DNA of 64,000 bases, from the NCBI GenBank assembly GCA_023405135.1, contig JAEXYZ010000035.1, positions 1 through 64,000 of the forward strand, read 5' to 3'. Positions 1 to 7,149 of the stretch are shown here, in pieces. A program made the position numbers and the translations under genes. Source of the stretch: Bacillota bacterium. Lineage in GTDB: Bacteria > Bacillota > Bacilli > Bacillales_A > Planococcaceae. Numbering within the stretch: position 1 is the first letter of the stretch; the number at the start of each line of letters is the position of its first letter. The notes beneath the pieces are model-generated. The model did no database searches and had not been told where the DNA came from. It saw only the letters and a program-made list of their open reading frames with translations.

Positions 1-126
1 GCGAATCATGCCCGCAGAGGCTCCATGTAAAGCCTACCAATAAACATACTTCTAAGTTTATCTTGTCCATGAAAATGGCTCATTTTTTCAGTTGCGATGT
101 GGCTCACATTTCAATTGCGAAATACA
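1..126. mobile_element. Terminal region of a probable IS21-family element
   Basis: Read on the minus strand, the segment begins TGTATTTCGCAATTG at 126 and contains two imperfect copies of a GCAA(T/C)TGAAA...TGAGCCA unit (about 79-100 and 102-121). From memory, IS21-family elements begin with TGT and carry multiple subterminal repeats of this style. No transposase codons can be recognised in the first 126 bases, so any istA/istB would lie left of the window, or this is a solo remnant. No target duplication can be checked from one end. Confidence 0.45.
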
Positions 127-133
127 AGCAATA

Positions 134-178
134 AAAAAACCACCCCAAAACCTATCTAATCAAGGTTCAAAGTGGTTC
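134..178 (-). terminator. Rho-independent terminator of small gene copy 1
   Basis: On the minus strand an imperfect hairpin (AACCACTTTGAACCT pairing with AGGTTTTGGGGTGGTT) is followed by a run of seven T. It starts 9 bases after the stop of the 89-codon gene. Confidence 0.7.
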
Positions 179-186
179 TCAATCCT

Positions 187-456
187 TTATTTATAAATAA
201 ACTCCCCTAACATCAGAATAGTTATACAATAAATATCTACTGGCAGCGAAATAAGAAACGGTAACAACGAGTTGACCTTTAAATAGACATTCGTTGGCAT
301 TATTTTTAACGCTATATTTGATTGGGTATTAGCAGTTAGCGTAAATTCGTTTACAATTTCAGATGATTCCTCGAGTTCCCATAATGCTTGATTTAAGTTA
401 GGATTCGCATAATCTGCCTCTAAAAATGCATATTGAGGATTTGAAATAGCCATCAT
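187..456 (-). CDS. Small protein of unknown function, copy 1 of a duplicated cassette
   Basis: Encodes 89 residues, with start ATG (or the next codon, also ATG) behind GAAGGAAG. I do not recognise the family. The N-terminus NPQYAFLEADYxNPNL and a middle block PxNxYxKVNSL are shared with the gene at 781-1062, while the stretch between is poorly conserved. The C-terminal 30 residues are hydrophobic here, but the DNA there aligns with copy 2 in a different reading frame, so one copy carries an indel. There is no signal peptide at the N-terminus and no cysteine motif. Each copy has its own promoter and terminator, so it is an independent transcription unit. A leader-like conserved N-terminus with a variable C-terminus could suggest a peptide precursor, but no modification enzyme or exporter is in view. 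The product is uncertain. Confidence 0.6.
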   Translation of the reverse strand: MMAISNPQYAFLEADYANPNLNQALWELEESSEIVNEFTLTANTQSNIALKIMPTNVYLKVNSLLPFLISLPVDIYCITILMLGEFIYK

Positions 457-538
457 TACACTTCCTTCTCATCATTTTTCATATAATCAGAAGCAACTAT
501 TAGTTTTGTAATCCAGAATTAGACATTGCTCATAATGT

Positions 539-567
539 ATTATATTCCTAATTCATATAAGTCATAA
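539..567 (-). promoter_or_regulatory. Sigma-A-like promoter of small gene copy 1
   Basis: Minus strand: -35 TTATGA at 567-562, 17-base spacer, -10 TATAAT at 544-539. The second copy has the identical hexamers and spacing at 1146-1174, which supports both. The leader is about 75 nt. Confidence 0.6.
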
Positions 568-656
568 CTGTCTGTTACGTCGTTTTATGAACAAAAGACC
601 TTTAGCCGACCTTTTTTGAAAGAAGAGAAAAGCTAGTATCCATTCTTAATATCGAT

Positions 657-703
657 AAAAAAGGCTGTCTTAGAAGTATTAAATTTACTTCTTAGACAGC
701 CGA
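657..703 (-). terminator. Rho-independent terminator of small gene copy 2
   Basis: Minus strand: a nearly perfect 14-bp stem (GGCTGTCTAAGAAG / CTTCTAAGACAGCC) followed by six T. It lies about 80 bases after the stop of the 93-codon gene. Between it and the promoter at 539-567 I see no other gene. Confidence 0.8.
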
Positions 704-780
704 TTGGCTAATTAAAGGAAAAATAAAAATAATTGCTGAAAACTATTGTAATAAAAAGTAATATTCTAAAATAAGAATCT

Positions 781-1062
781 CTAGTTAGGGAAAAGATTCA
801 GGGACTTCAAAAGGAAAATACCACTCCTATCAACAGAATTGTAATGGAAATATCTACTAGTAACATAATAAGATAATGAATTTACTTTAAAGTATAAGTT
901 CGGAGGAATCGCTTTTAATAATGAGTTTGAATAATTATTAACAGGCTTTCGATGATTTTCTTTCTCTGAAGTGTCTTTGATTTTCGATATTACTTGCTTC
1001 AAATTAGGATTTTCATAATCAGCCTCTAAAAATGCATATTGAGGATTTAAAATCGCCAACAT
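781..1062 (-). CDS. Small protein of unknown function, copy 2 of a duplicated cassette
   Basis: Encodes 93 residues, with ATG start behind GAAGGAAGTGTA, the same leader sequence as the copy at 187-456. The two genes are almost identical from the ribosome site through codon 16 (NPQYAFLEADY block), diverge, then share PxNxYxKVNSL. Its C-terminus (SRYFHYNS...) matches the DNA of copy 1 only when that copy is read in another frame. No membrane segment, signal peptide or known motif is obvious. It lies 174 bases downstream of a 39-codon ORF in an accessory pocket between an IS end and a tRNA. Function unknown. Confidence 0.6.
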   Translation of the reverse strand: MLAILNPQYAFLEADYENPNLKQVISKIKDTSEKENHRKPVNNYSNSLLKAIPPNLYFKVNSLSYYVTSRYFHYNSVDRSGIFLLKSLNLFPN

Positions 1063-1145
1063 TACACTTCCTTCGCTTCATTTTTTGTTTTCTCACCCAA
1101 TCACAGGCAGCAACATTACAAAATCAGACATCAACTTTGCCATTT

Positions 1146-1174
1146 ATTATATTCTAAATAGAAGACCATCATAA
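1146..1174 (-). promoter_or_regulatory. Sigma-A-like promoter of small gene copy 2
   Basis: Minus strand: -35 TTATGA at 1174-1169, 17-base spacer, -10 TATAAT at 1151-1146. It is the twin of the promoter at 539-567. Confidence 0.6.
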
Positions 1175-1181
1175 CCAATTA

Positions 1182-1223
1182 AAAAAAGCTAATAATTATT
1201 TTGTCCCCAAATTAATTATTAGC
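1182..1223 (-). terminator. Terminator of the 39-codon ORF
   Basis: Minus strand: GCTAATAATTA pairs with TAATTATTAGC around a GGGGAC-containing loop and is followed by seven T. It begins 14 bases after the ORF stop. A dedicated terminator supports that the short ORF is a real transcription unit. Confidence 0.8.
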
Positions 1224-1236
1224 TCAACAATACTAA

Positions 1237-1356
1237 TTAGAAGATTGTAGATAATGCTGTTTCAATCTGCATGTCATTTCGTTTCTTCGTTTCCTGTTTC
1301 GTAGTCATGAATGGATTATTAATATTAACCTCGAAAATACCCTTCTTTTTCGTCAT
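1237..1356 (-). CDS. 39-residue peptide of unknown function
   Basis: The ATG lies behind a very strong AGGAGGTG site (spacing about 11), and the ORF has 39 codons ending TAA. The product is lysine-rich at the start (MTKKKGIFEVNINNPF) with charged residues in the middle and a hydrophobic end (ALSTIF). It has no signal peptide, cysteine or transmembrane segment. The ribosome site is embedded in a 10-bp palindrome CTACTAGTAG, and TCCTACTARTAG (plus strand) occurs at 1371 and again at 1425, which could be an operator pair. It lies 120 bases downstream of the tRNA-Arg 3' end and has its own terminator. I do not recognise the family. A regulatory or signalling peptide, or a peptide precursor, is possible. 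Confidence 0.55.
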   Translation of the reverse strand: MTKKKGIFEVNINNPFMTTKQETKKRNDMQIETALSTIF

Positions 1357-1475
1357 AATAAAAAAACACCTCCTACTAGTAGTAAACCACACTAAAAAGT
1401 CAACTGACCGATTCGTGTATTTATTCCTACTAATAGAAAGTGCTTGATACGTAGGGATTATTCCCTTTTTTATTA

Positions 1476-1549
1476 CGTCCCAGGAGGGATTCGAACCCCC
1501 GACCGTACGCTTAGAAGGCGTATGCTCTATCCGGCTGAGCTACTGAGAC
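1476..1549 (-). tRNA. tRNA-Arg (anticodon TCT)
   Basis: The minus strand folds as a full cloverleaf: acceptor GTCTCAG/CTGGGAC, D arm GCTC...GAGC, anticodon stem TACGC/GCGTA with loop CTTCTAA (anticodon TCT, reading AGA), and T arm GGGGG-TTCGAAT-CCCTC. Discriminator base is G and CCA is not encoded. Its 3' end faces the accessory pocket at 1-1.4 kb, an arrangement common for integration sites, though I see no att-type repeat of the tRNA 3' end. Confidence 0.95.
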
Positions 1550-1683
1550 ATTGGTCAAACATGGCAACAACCATTTAAGACAATTATTATTATATTTGTA
1601 TTACAGGAGAATGTCAACGTTATTTTAAAAATAAATGAAAATTTTACTTAATTTTTTTCTAAAACCTTACCATTCCATAATTG

Positions 1684-2190
1684 TTATTCATTTAAAGTAA
1701 AGTTTCTAGTAAAGATTTCTTCCCCTTGATCTGTATAACCTATAACAGTCCACATTTGATCTTTAAATTCAACTACTGCATAGCTTTTATTTTCAATGAC
1801 ACGAGGTTTTAAAAGGCTTCCTGGATTCACAAATAATATATTACCCACTAACTCTGTTCCTAATACATGTGAATGGCCGAAAAATGCTGCATTTGCTTCA
1901 ACTTCTTTTGTCCGATAAAGTAAATTCATTGTTGTTGACTTTACATTAAGCAAATGTCCGTGTGCTACAAAAATTTTTAAGCCTTCTACTTCAAACAGCT
2001 CTTCTTCAGGAAAGCGTGTATCACGATCACAATTTCCTCGCACTCTTTTTGCACCTTCTAAATAAGGATGATCATATGGTAGTTCACTATCTCCACAATG
2101 AATGAATGCATCAACATCTGAATGTGCTTCTCGTACACGTTTTATTACTTCAGCATCCCCATGTGTATCACTCATAACTAATAATTTCAC
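1684..2190 (-). CDS. ysnB: YfcE/MJ0936-family metallophosphoesterase (YsnB)
   Basis: Encodes 168 residues from a GTG start at 2190, chosen because AAAGGAG sits 8 bases upstream; a longer ORF reaches an ATG at 2211 without such a site. Calcineurin-like metal motifs are visible: SDTHGD near the N-terminus, the HCGD block, GNCD and GHSHV in the C-terminal half. The family comprises small metal-dependent phosphodiesterases; the physiological substrate of the Bacillus protein is not settled. It is the last gene of the rph-rdgB-ysnB run, as in B. subtilis, but a hairpin at 2227-2248 separates it from rdgB. Confidence 0.9.
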   Translation of the reverse strand: MKLLVMSDTHGDAEVIKRVREAHSDVDAFIHCGDSELPYDHPYLEGAKRVRGNCDRDTRFPEEELFEVEGLKIFVAHGHLLNVKSTTMNLLYRTKEVEANAAFFGHSHVLGTELVGNILFVNPGSLLKPRVIENKSYAVVEFKDQMWTVIGYTDQGEEIFTRNFTLNE

Positions 2191-2226
2191 ACTCAGGTCT
2201 CCTTTAACCACTTTTAATCAAAACTA

Positions 2227-2248
2227 CCCGATACAAAAAAGTATCGGG
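2227..2248 (-). terminator. Short hairpin between rdgB and ysnB
   Basis: CCCGATAC-aaaaaa-GTATCGGG, a perfect 8-bp stem. On the minus strand it is followed by TAGTTTT, a weak T-tract, so it may only attenuate read-through into ysnB. Confidence 0.45.
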
Positions 2249-2344
2249 CTTACTTTATTTTATCAAATAAATTGTAAAAATGCTTTATAGAACCGTTAAA
2301 TATACAAATATTTTGAAACTAATCATAAAGTAACCATCGATTTA

Positions 2345-2938
2345 TTACTTTAATAAATTTGGCAATTTTTCTGCTAGTTTTCGGATTGCATTTCCACGAT
2401 GTGAAATTGCTCCTTTTTCTTCTGGAGACAATTCAGCCATAGCTCGTCCTAGTTCGGGAACAAAGAAAATGGGGTCATAGCCAAATCCATTTGCACCGCG
2501 TTTTTCATGCAAAATGACACCTTCACAAGTACCGAAAACAGTCGTTGTATCCATATTAGGCCCTGCAATTGCTAATGCGCAGCAAAAACGGGCTGTACGC
2601 TTTTCATCTGGTACTCCTTGCATGTTTTCAAGCACCTTTACAATATTTGCTTCATCGTCATGGTCCCCTGCGTAACGAGCAGAGTATACCCCTGGTGCAC
2701 CATCTAATGCATCAATTGCTAATCCACTATCATCTGCAATGACAATTGTATTTAGCTCACGAGAAAGGGTTTCAGCTTTTAATACCGCATTTTCTTCAAA
2801 TGTCGATCCTGTTTCTTCAATTTCCATATTCGGTGCAACCTCAAACATTGTCACCACTTCAAAGCCAAGAGGAGCAAAAAGCGCCTCGAAATCCTTTGCT
2901 TTGCCTTTATTTTTCGTTGCTATAACTACTTGCTTCAA
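2345..2938 (-). CDS. rdgB: dITP/XTP pyrophosphatase (RdgB/HAM1)
   Basis: Encodes 197 residues. It hydrolyses non-canonical purine NTPs (ITP, dITP, XTP) to monophosphates and so cleans the nucleotide pool. The family marks are present: ATKNKGK at the N-terminus, ADDSGLAIDALDGAPGVYSAR around residue 70, and the C-terminal SHRGNA block. The start is TTG, immediately after the rph stop codon (TAA-TTG, same reading frame, no gap); the AAAGGAGG site lies inside the end of rph, so translation is probably coupled. Length is typical of the family. Confidence 0.95.
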   Translation of the reverse strand: MKQVVIATKNKGKAKDFEALFAPLGFEVVTMFEVAPNMEIEETGSTFEENAVLKAETLSRELNTIVIADDSGLAIDALDGAPGVYSARYAGDHDDEANIVKVLENMQGVPDEKRTARFCCALAIAGPNMDTTTVFGTCEGVILHEKRGANGFGYDPIFFVPELGRAMAELSPEEKGAISHRGNAIRKLAEKLPNLLK

Positions 2939-3697
2939 TTATGCTTCCTCCTTTAAAGGACCTACAAGGCTTGCTACCTCTCCTAGCACCTCTTTTTGAA
3001 TCGTGATAAGATCTGCAATGCCTTTCTCGCCTAAACCAAGTAATGTGTTTAGCTCATCACGAGAGAAGGTTGCCTCTTCCCCTGTACCTTGAATTTCAAC
3101 AAAGCGTCCGGCACCTGTCATAACAAGGTTCATATCAACAGCCGCCGCAACATCCTCTACATAGTTCAAATCTAAAACTGCACCTAATTCGTCGATGATT
3201 CCTACACTTGTAGCAGCTAAAAAATCAACAATAGGGAATTTTGCGAAGGGCTTTACTTCATGAATTTTTGCAACTGCAAGCGTTAATGCGACAAATGCAC
3301 CTGTAATCGATGCAGTTCGTGTACCACCATCCGCTTGAATCACGTCACAGTCAATCCATACCGTTTTTTCACCTAGTGCCTCTAAATCAACAATAGCACG
3401 CAATGCTCGTCCAATTAAGCGTTGAATTTCCATCGTTCGGCCATTTATTTTACCTCGTGAAGCATCTCGTTGTGTACGTTCTGCTGTTGCTCTTGGAAGC
3501 ATAGAATATTCTGCAGTAATCCAACCTTTCCCTTGGCCACGTAAAAAGCCAGGCACTCTATCTTCAATCGTTGCAGTACATATTACCTTTGTATTACCTA
3601 CTTGTATAAGAACAGATCCTTCTGGATGCATTAAGTAATTTTTTTCGATTTGTACAGGTCTTAATTGTTCAACCTCTCGTCCATCATGTCTAGTCAT
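2939..3697 (-). CDS. rph: Ribonuclease PH
   Basis: Encodes 252 residues from ATG at 3697, preceded by GAGGAGG. Phosphorolytic 3'-5' exoribonuclease that trims tRNA 3' ends. Family hallmarks seen: GSVLIQVGNTKVICTA near residue 30, RGQGKGWITAEYSMLPRAT around 60-80, GRTMEIQRLIGRALR, and DCDVIQADGGTRTASITGA near 125. Length matches the family. It is first gene of the rph-rdgB pair. The B. subtilis neighbour gerM, normally between racE and rph, is absent here. Confidence 0.96.
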   Translation of the reverse strand: MTRHDGREVEQLRPVQIEKNYLMHPEGSVLIQVGNTKVICTATIEDRVPGFLRGQGKGWITAEYSMLPRATAERTQRDASRGKINGRTMEIQRLIGRALRAIVDLEALGEKTVWIDCDVIQADGGTRTASITGAFVALTLAVAKIHEVKPFAKFPIVDFLAATSVGIIDELGAVLDLNYVEDVAAAVDMNLVMTGAGRFVEIQGTGEEATFSRDELNTLLGLGEKGIADLITIQKEVLGEVASLVGPLKEEA

Positions 3698-3756
3698 AAT
3701 TGTCCTCCTCGTTGTTTCGCGCCACCATATTATCATAATTCAAATTAAAGCGCCAG

Positions 3757-3873
3757 ATGTACCAGGTACATAAAAATTTTGAATATTAAGAATTGTTTGT
3801 GTACCTGGTACATAAAAAAGAATTCAAAAACAGAGCCAGGTATTCAAACAGTATGTTGTTTGAGATACCTGGC
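3757..3873. repeat. Palindromic repeat cluster where gerM would be expected
   Basis: Two 13-base palindromes, TGTACCAGGTACA (3759-3771) and TGTACCTGGTACA (3800-3812), each followed by ATAAAAA, are reverse complements of each other. Next to them is a 16-bp hairpin, GCCAGGTATTCAAACA paired with TGTTTGAGATACCTGGC (3835-3873). The hairpin directly follows the racE stop (3877) and can serve as its terminator on the minus strand. The recurring ccAGGTAc core suggests an intergenic repeat family. Confidence 0.65.
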
Positions 3874-3876
3874 GGG

Positions 3877-4671
3877 CTATAGTTTTATTCGGCGTATGTC
3901 TAGGTTTGATTTTTTAAGCCAATTTTCAGCGATTGTGCGAAAAATCGGTACTGACCCTGTTGAGTAGAAAATATGGTGTGGCTCTCTCATAGAAGTGTTT
4001 AGCTGATCATTATACTCTAATAAGTCTTTTACATCTTTAGCCGTTTCTTCTGCTGAAGAGAGGACCTCAACATTAGGTCCCACCACTTTTTCGATATGAT
4101 GCTGTATAATTGGGTAATGGGTACATCCTAAAATAACTGTATCAAATTTTTTATTGGCTAGCGGCTTTAATCCTTTTGCTACTAAGTCGAATGCAAATTG
4201 CCCTTCATATTCTCCACTTTCTACAAGTGGGACGAACGTTGGACATGCAAGAGGAATTATTTTCGCCTTCGTACTTAAAGAAAGCAGTGCACTTTCATAT
4301 GCACCACTTTTAATTGTGCCTTCTGTTGCAAGTACGACGATTTCATTTCGTTTTGTTTTTTTCTCAGCAGCACGTGCACCAGCATTTATAACCCCAATTA
4401 CAGGAATTGACAAGTTTTTTTGCAAACTATCTAACGCTACTGCTGTTGCTGTATTACATGCTATGACTAGCATTTTAATATTCATTTTTTGCAGTGCATT
4501 TGCCATTTGCCATGTAAATTTTAAAACTTCTTGCCTGTTTCTTGGTCCATATGGACATCTAGCAGTGTCACCAATATAATAAATAGTTTCATATGGTAAA
4601 ACTTCCATCATTCGCTTTGCAACTGTTAAGCCGCCAACACCTGAATCAATAACGCCAATCGGTGCATTCAC
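3877..4671 (-). CDS. racE: Glutamate racemase
   Basis: Encodes 264 residues from GTG at 4671, chosen because GAGGCGG precedes it by five bases; the ORF extends upstream without a site. It interconverts L- and D-glutamate for peptidoglycan. Visible motifs: PIGVIDSGVGGLTVAKRM at the N-terminus, and the two catalytic cysteines in IACNTATAVAL (about residue 73) and LGCTHYPII (about residue 185). It follows the MarR gene by 16 bases, as in B. subtilis, so the two are likely cotranscribed. Confidence 0.95.
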   Translation of the reverse strand: MNAPIGVIDSGVGGLTVAKRMMEVLPYETIYYIGDTARCPYGPRNRQEVLKFTWQMANALQKMNIKMLVIACNTATAVALDSLQKNLSIPVIGVINAGARAAEKKTKRNEIVVLATEGTIKSGAYESALLSLSTKAKIIPLACPTFVPLVESGEYEGQFAFDLVAKGLKPLANKKFDTVILGCTHYPIIQHHIEKVVGPNVEVLSSAEETAKDVKDLLEYNDQLNTSMREPHHIFYSTGSVPIFRTIAENWLKKSNLDIRRIKL

Positions 4672-4687
4672 AAAAACCGCCTCTATC

Positions 4688-5131
4688 CTATTCCATTTGT
4701 AGATGTAATTTATATAGTAGTTTTGATAACATTTCAACTTCTTGTTTATCAAAATCTACTAATAGTTCATGTAAGTAGTTTTGTCTTTTTTCGATAACTT
4801 CTTGAATAATTCTTTCTCCCTCTTCAAGTAAATGTATGTGTACAACTCGGCGGTCTTGATCATCACGAATGCGCACTACTAATTCACTTTTTTCCATACG
4901 ATCAACTAAATCTGTTGTCGTACTAAAAGCTAAATACATTTTATTCGATAATTCCCCAATTGTCATATCGCCCGATTCATGTAACCATTGAAGCGCAATA
5001 AATTGCGGAGGTGTAATCGTATAATTGCTTAATATTTCTCTACCTTTTTGCTTAATTAAATGCGATGTATAGCGAAGTTCTTTTTCTAGAAAAGCTACTG
5101 TTTCATGGCTGTGCATTTCGTTTTTCTTCAT
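4688..5131 (-). CDS. ysmB: MarR-family transcriptional regulator (YsmB)
   Basis: Encodes 147 residues from ATG at 5131 (GAGGAG lies about 13 bases upstream). Winged-helix MarR fold: TPPQFIALQWLHESGDMTIGELSNKMYLAFSTTTDLVDRMEKSELV carries the recognition helices (residues about 42-85), followed by the wing DDQDRRVVHIHL. It sits between gerE and racE as in B. subtilis. The ligand and targets are unknown, and no inverted repeat operator stands out upstream. Confidence 0.9.
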   Translation of the reverse strand: MKKNEMHSHETVAFLEKELRYTSHLIKQKGREILSNYTITPPQFIALQWLHESGDMTIGELSNKMYLAFSTTTDLVDRMEKSELVVRIRDDQDRRVVHIHLLEEGERIIQEVIEKRQNYLHELLVDFDKQEVEMLSKLLYKLHLQME

Positions 5132-5267
5132 TTTAGTGCATTCACTCCTCAAGAATCAAATCCGTCTCAGCGACTTTTGAACCTGTGTACACTTAGGGAC
5201 AAAAAATTATTGCTGAATGAAGTTAATTCTATTTTGAAGCGTTTTAATCGAAATAGCAAGCATCCAT

Positions 5268-5489
5268 TCAATGTAGTGATAATTCGTCTAGCCTCAGTAA
5301 TTCAATTAATGCTTGTGATCTACTGGATACGCCCAGTTTCTGAATCGTATTTGAAATATGATTACGCACCGTTTTTTCGCTAATGCCCAACTTTTGCGAA
5401 ATATCCTTTGTAGAATAATCTAGGATTAATAACTGAAATATTTCCCGTTCTCTTTTCGTCAAAAGCGAACGATGCTGCGGGCTATTCAT
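5268..5489 (-). CDS. gerE: Spore coat transcription regulator GerE
   Basis: Encodes 73 residues, essentially a lone LuxR-type helix-turn-helix (LTKREREIFQLL...STKDISQKLGISEKTVRNHISNTIQKLGV). In Bacillus it acts late in the mother cell with sigma-K RNA polymerase to switch coat genes on or off. Length and position beside ysmB-racE match B. subtilis gerE (74 residues). Together with sspI it shows the organism forms endospores. Confidence 0.95.
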   Translation of the reverse strand: MNSPQHRSLLTKREREIFQLLILDYSTKDISQKLGISEKTVRNHISNTIQKLGVSSRSQALIELLRLDELSLH

Positions 5490-5561
5490 AAGGCAACACC
5501 CTCCTATCTCCTCTTCTATGTAAAGTATGATAAGAGTTGAAAGGCTGTGAGGGCATTTTTA

Positions 5562-6008
5562 CTATTTCCCATGTAATATTAATTTTTCTTTTTCATTCCA
5601 TGGAATTGCTTTTCCACTGTTTTTATCAATTTGCACAATTGTACCTCGACCAGTAAAACATGCCTCATCATGGTCATTTTTTGCTAAGTAATGAATATCA
5701 ATTGATGTTGTACCAATTCGTGCTGCCTTTACATAGATTCGAAGAGTTTCATCAAAAAATACTTGTTTTAAATAATCACATTGTAGATCTGCCACGACAG
5801 GAATTTTCACCACATCATTTTCAGACCACTCTGTTGAAAACCCAATATGCTTGAGAAATTCAATACGTGCATACTCAAAATAAGTGAAAGGAACCGTATT
5901 GTTTAAATGTCCAAACATATCCGTTTCAGAAAATCTTACCTTTACCTCAACATAAAACTCAAATTCTTCTGCCCAAGCTTGTGGATCAATAATATAATTT
6001 GCTCTCAT
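5562..6008 (-). CDS. ysmA: Acyl-CoA thioesterase, 4HBT hotdog family (YsmA)
   Basis: Encodes about 148 residues. A start at 6008 gives the best spacing from GGAAGGGG; ATG at 6014 or 6026 would be too close to it. Hotdog-fold signature VRFSETDMFGHLNNTVPFTYFEYARIEFLK (residues about 25-55) includes the catalytic-type Asp followed by FGHLNN. Likely hydrolyses an acyl-CoA; the substrate is unknown. Located between gerE and sdhB as in B. subtilis. Confidence 0.85.
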   Translation of the reverse strand: MRANYIIDPQAWAEEFEFYVEVKVRFSETDMFGHLNNTVPFTYFEYARIEFLKHIGFSTEWSENDVVKIPVVADLQCDYLKQVFFDETLRIYVKAARIGTTSIDIHYLAKNDHDEACFTGRGTIVQIDKNSGKAIPWNEKEKLILHGK

Positions 6009-6348
6009 CCTCATAACCCCTTCCATATTTCCCTCTATTCCCTTTGTAAAATGAATAGTTGTTCATTTATTATAACAAAAAGAAATTGGAGGTATCACTG
6101 TTTTGCTTTCGTTTTACATACGATAACGAAATATAAAAGAAATCCTTATTTTGAGTTGAAAATGCACATTTAAGATAATTATTATGGTATGAAATAGACT
6201 ACAGGGGAATGTAAGAGAAATCGTTTCCTAAAGCTATGGATGAAAACATGCAGCCCAAACTACTGCCATACTATATTATGCAGCAAAATAAAAAGGGTAT
6301 CTAAAAGTCAAAAATAATGACTTAGATACCCTTTTATTGTATTAATAA
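6009..6348. other. Intergenic region ysmA-sdhB
   Basis: This 340-base stretch holds only the sdh terminator at its left end (6289-6336) and presumably the ysmA promoter near its right side. I see no further ORF or repeat. Confidence 0.6.
6289..6336 (-). terminator. Terminator of the sdhCAB operon
   Basis: AAAAGGGTATCTAA pairs with TTAGATACCCTTTT around a short loop, with flanking A and T tracts. It lies 13 bases after the sdhB stop. Confidence 0.85.
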
Positions 6349-7128
6349 TTAGTCAACCATATGGTCTGAACCGAAGAAGTTACGGAACATTTGTACAGTT
6401 GTTGCACGGTTAAGTGCTGCAATTGAAGTTGTTAATGGAATACCTTTTGGACATGCAGCAACACAGTTTTGTGAGTTACCGCAGTTAGCAAGGCCACCAT
6501 CTCCCATAATTGCTTCAAGACGTTCATCTTTGTTCATTGCACCTGTTGGGTGAGTGTTAAATAAACGTACTTGTGAAAGTGGAGCTGGTCCTATGAATGA
6601 AGCTTTTTCAGACACGTTTGGACATGCTTCTAAGCAAACTCCACAAGTCATACATTTTGATAATTCGTAAGCCCATTGACGTTTACGTTCAGGCATACGT
6701 GGACCTTCGCCTAAATCATAACTTCCGTCAATTGGTACCCAAGCTTTAACTTTCTTAAGTGCGTTGAACATACGGCTACGGTCTACTTGTAAGTCACGTA
6801 CTACAGGGAAAGTTTTCATAGGTTCTAAACGTATAGGTTGTTCTAATTGGTCAATTAAAGTCGAACATGATTGACGTGGGCGACCGTTAATTACCATTGA
6901 ACATGCTCCACATACTTCTTCAAGACAGTTCATATCCCAAGTTACAGGAGATGTTTGTTGTCCGTCAACAGTAACAGGATTTTGTTGAATTGCCATTAAG
7001 GCAGAGATCACGTTCATACCTGGACGATAAGGAACTTCGAATTTTTCCCAACGAGTTGCACCGCCTTGAGTGTCTTGACGAAGGATTTCCAGTTTAACAG
7101 TTCTTCCAGTTTGTACTGCTGTTGTCAT
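6349..7128 (-). CDS. sdhB: Succinate dehydrogenase iron-sulfur subunit
   Basis: Encodes 259 residues. Carries electrons from the flavin subunit to menaquinone through three clusters. All ligand groups are visible: 2Fe-2S in CLEEVCGACSMVINGRPRQSC (about residues 68-88), 4Fe-4S in CMTCGVCLEACP (about 157-168), and 3Fe-4S in CGNSQNCVAACP (about 215-226). It is third in sdhC-sdhA-sdhB, 21 bases after sdhA. Confidence 0.97.
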   Translation of the reverse strand: MTTAVQTGRTVKLEILRQDTQGGATRWEKFEVPYRPGMNVISALMAIQQNPVTVDGQQTSPVTWDMNCLEEVCGACSMVINGRPRQSCSTLIDQLEQPIRLEPMKTFPVVRDLQVDRSRMFNALKKVKAWVPIDGSYDLGEGPRMPERKRQWAYELSKCMTCGVCLEACPNVSEKASFIGPAPLSQVRLFNTHPTGAMNKDERLEAIMGDGGLANCGNSQNCVAACPKGIPLTTSIAALNRATTVQMFRNFFGSDHMVD

Positions 7129-7149
7129 GATTAATGACCCCCCTTATTT

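Noticed and set aside
1454..1472. Terminator for tRNA-Arg
   Set aside because: The hairpin AGGGATTATTCCCT has its T-run on the plus strand, opposite to the tRNA transcript, and a very short stem.
2102..2290. Plus-strand ORF opposite ysnB
   Set aside because: It is an antisense shadow of the metallophosphoesterase with no ribosome site and no protein-like composition.
4154..4579. Plus-strand ORF of 141 codons opposite racE
   Set aside because: Antisense shadow; racE has all catalytic motifs and correct length.
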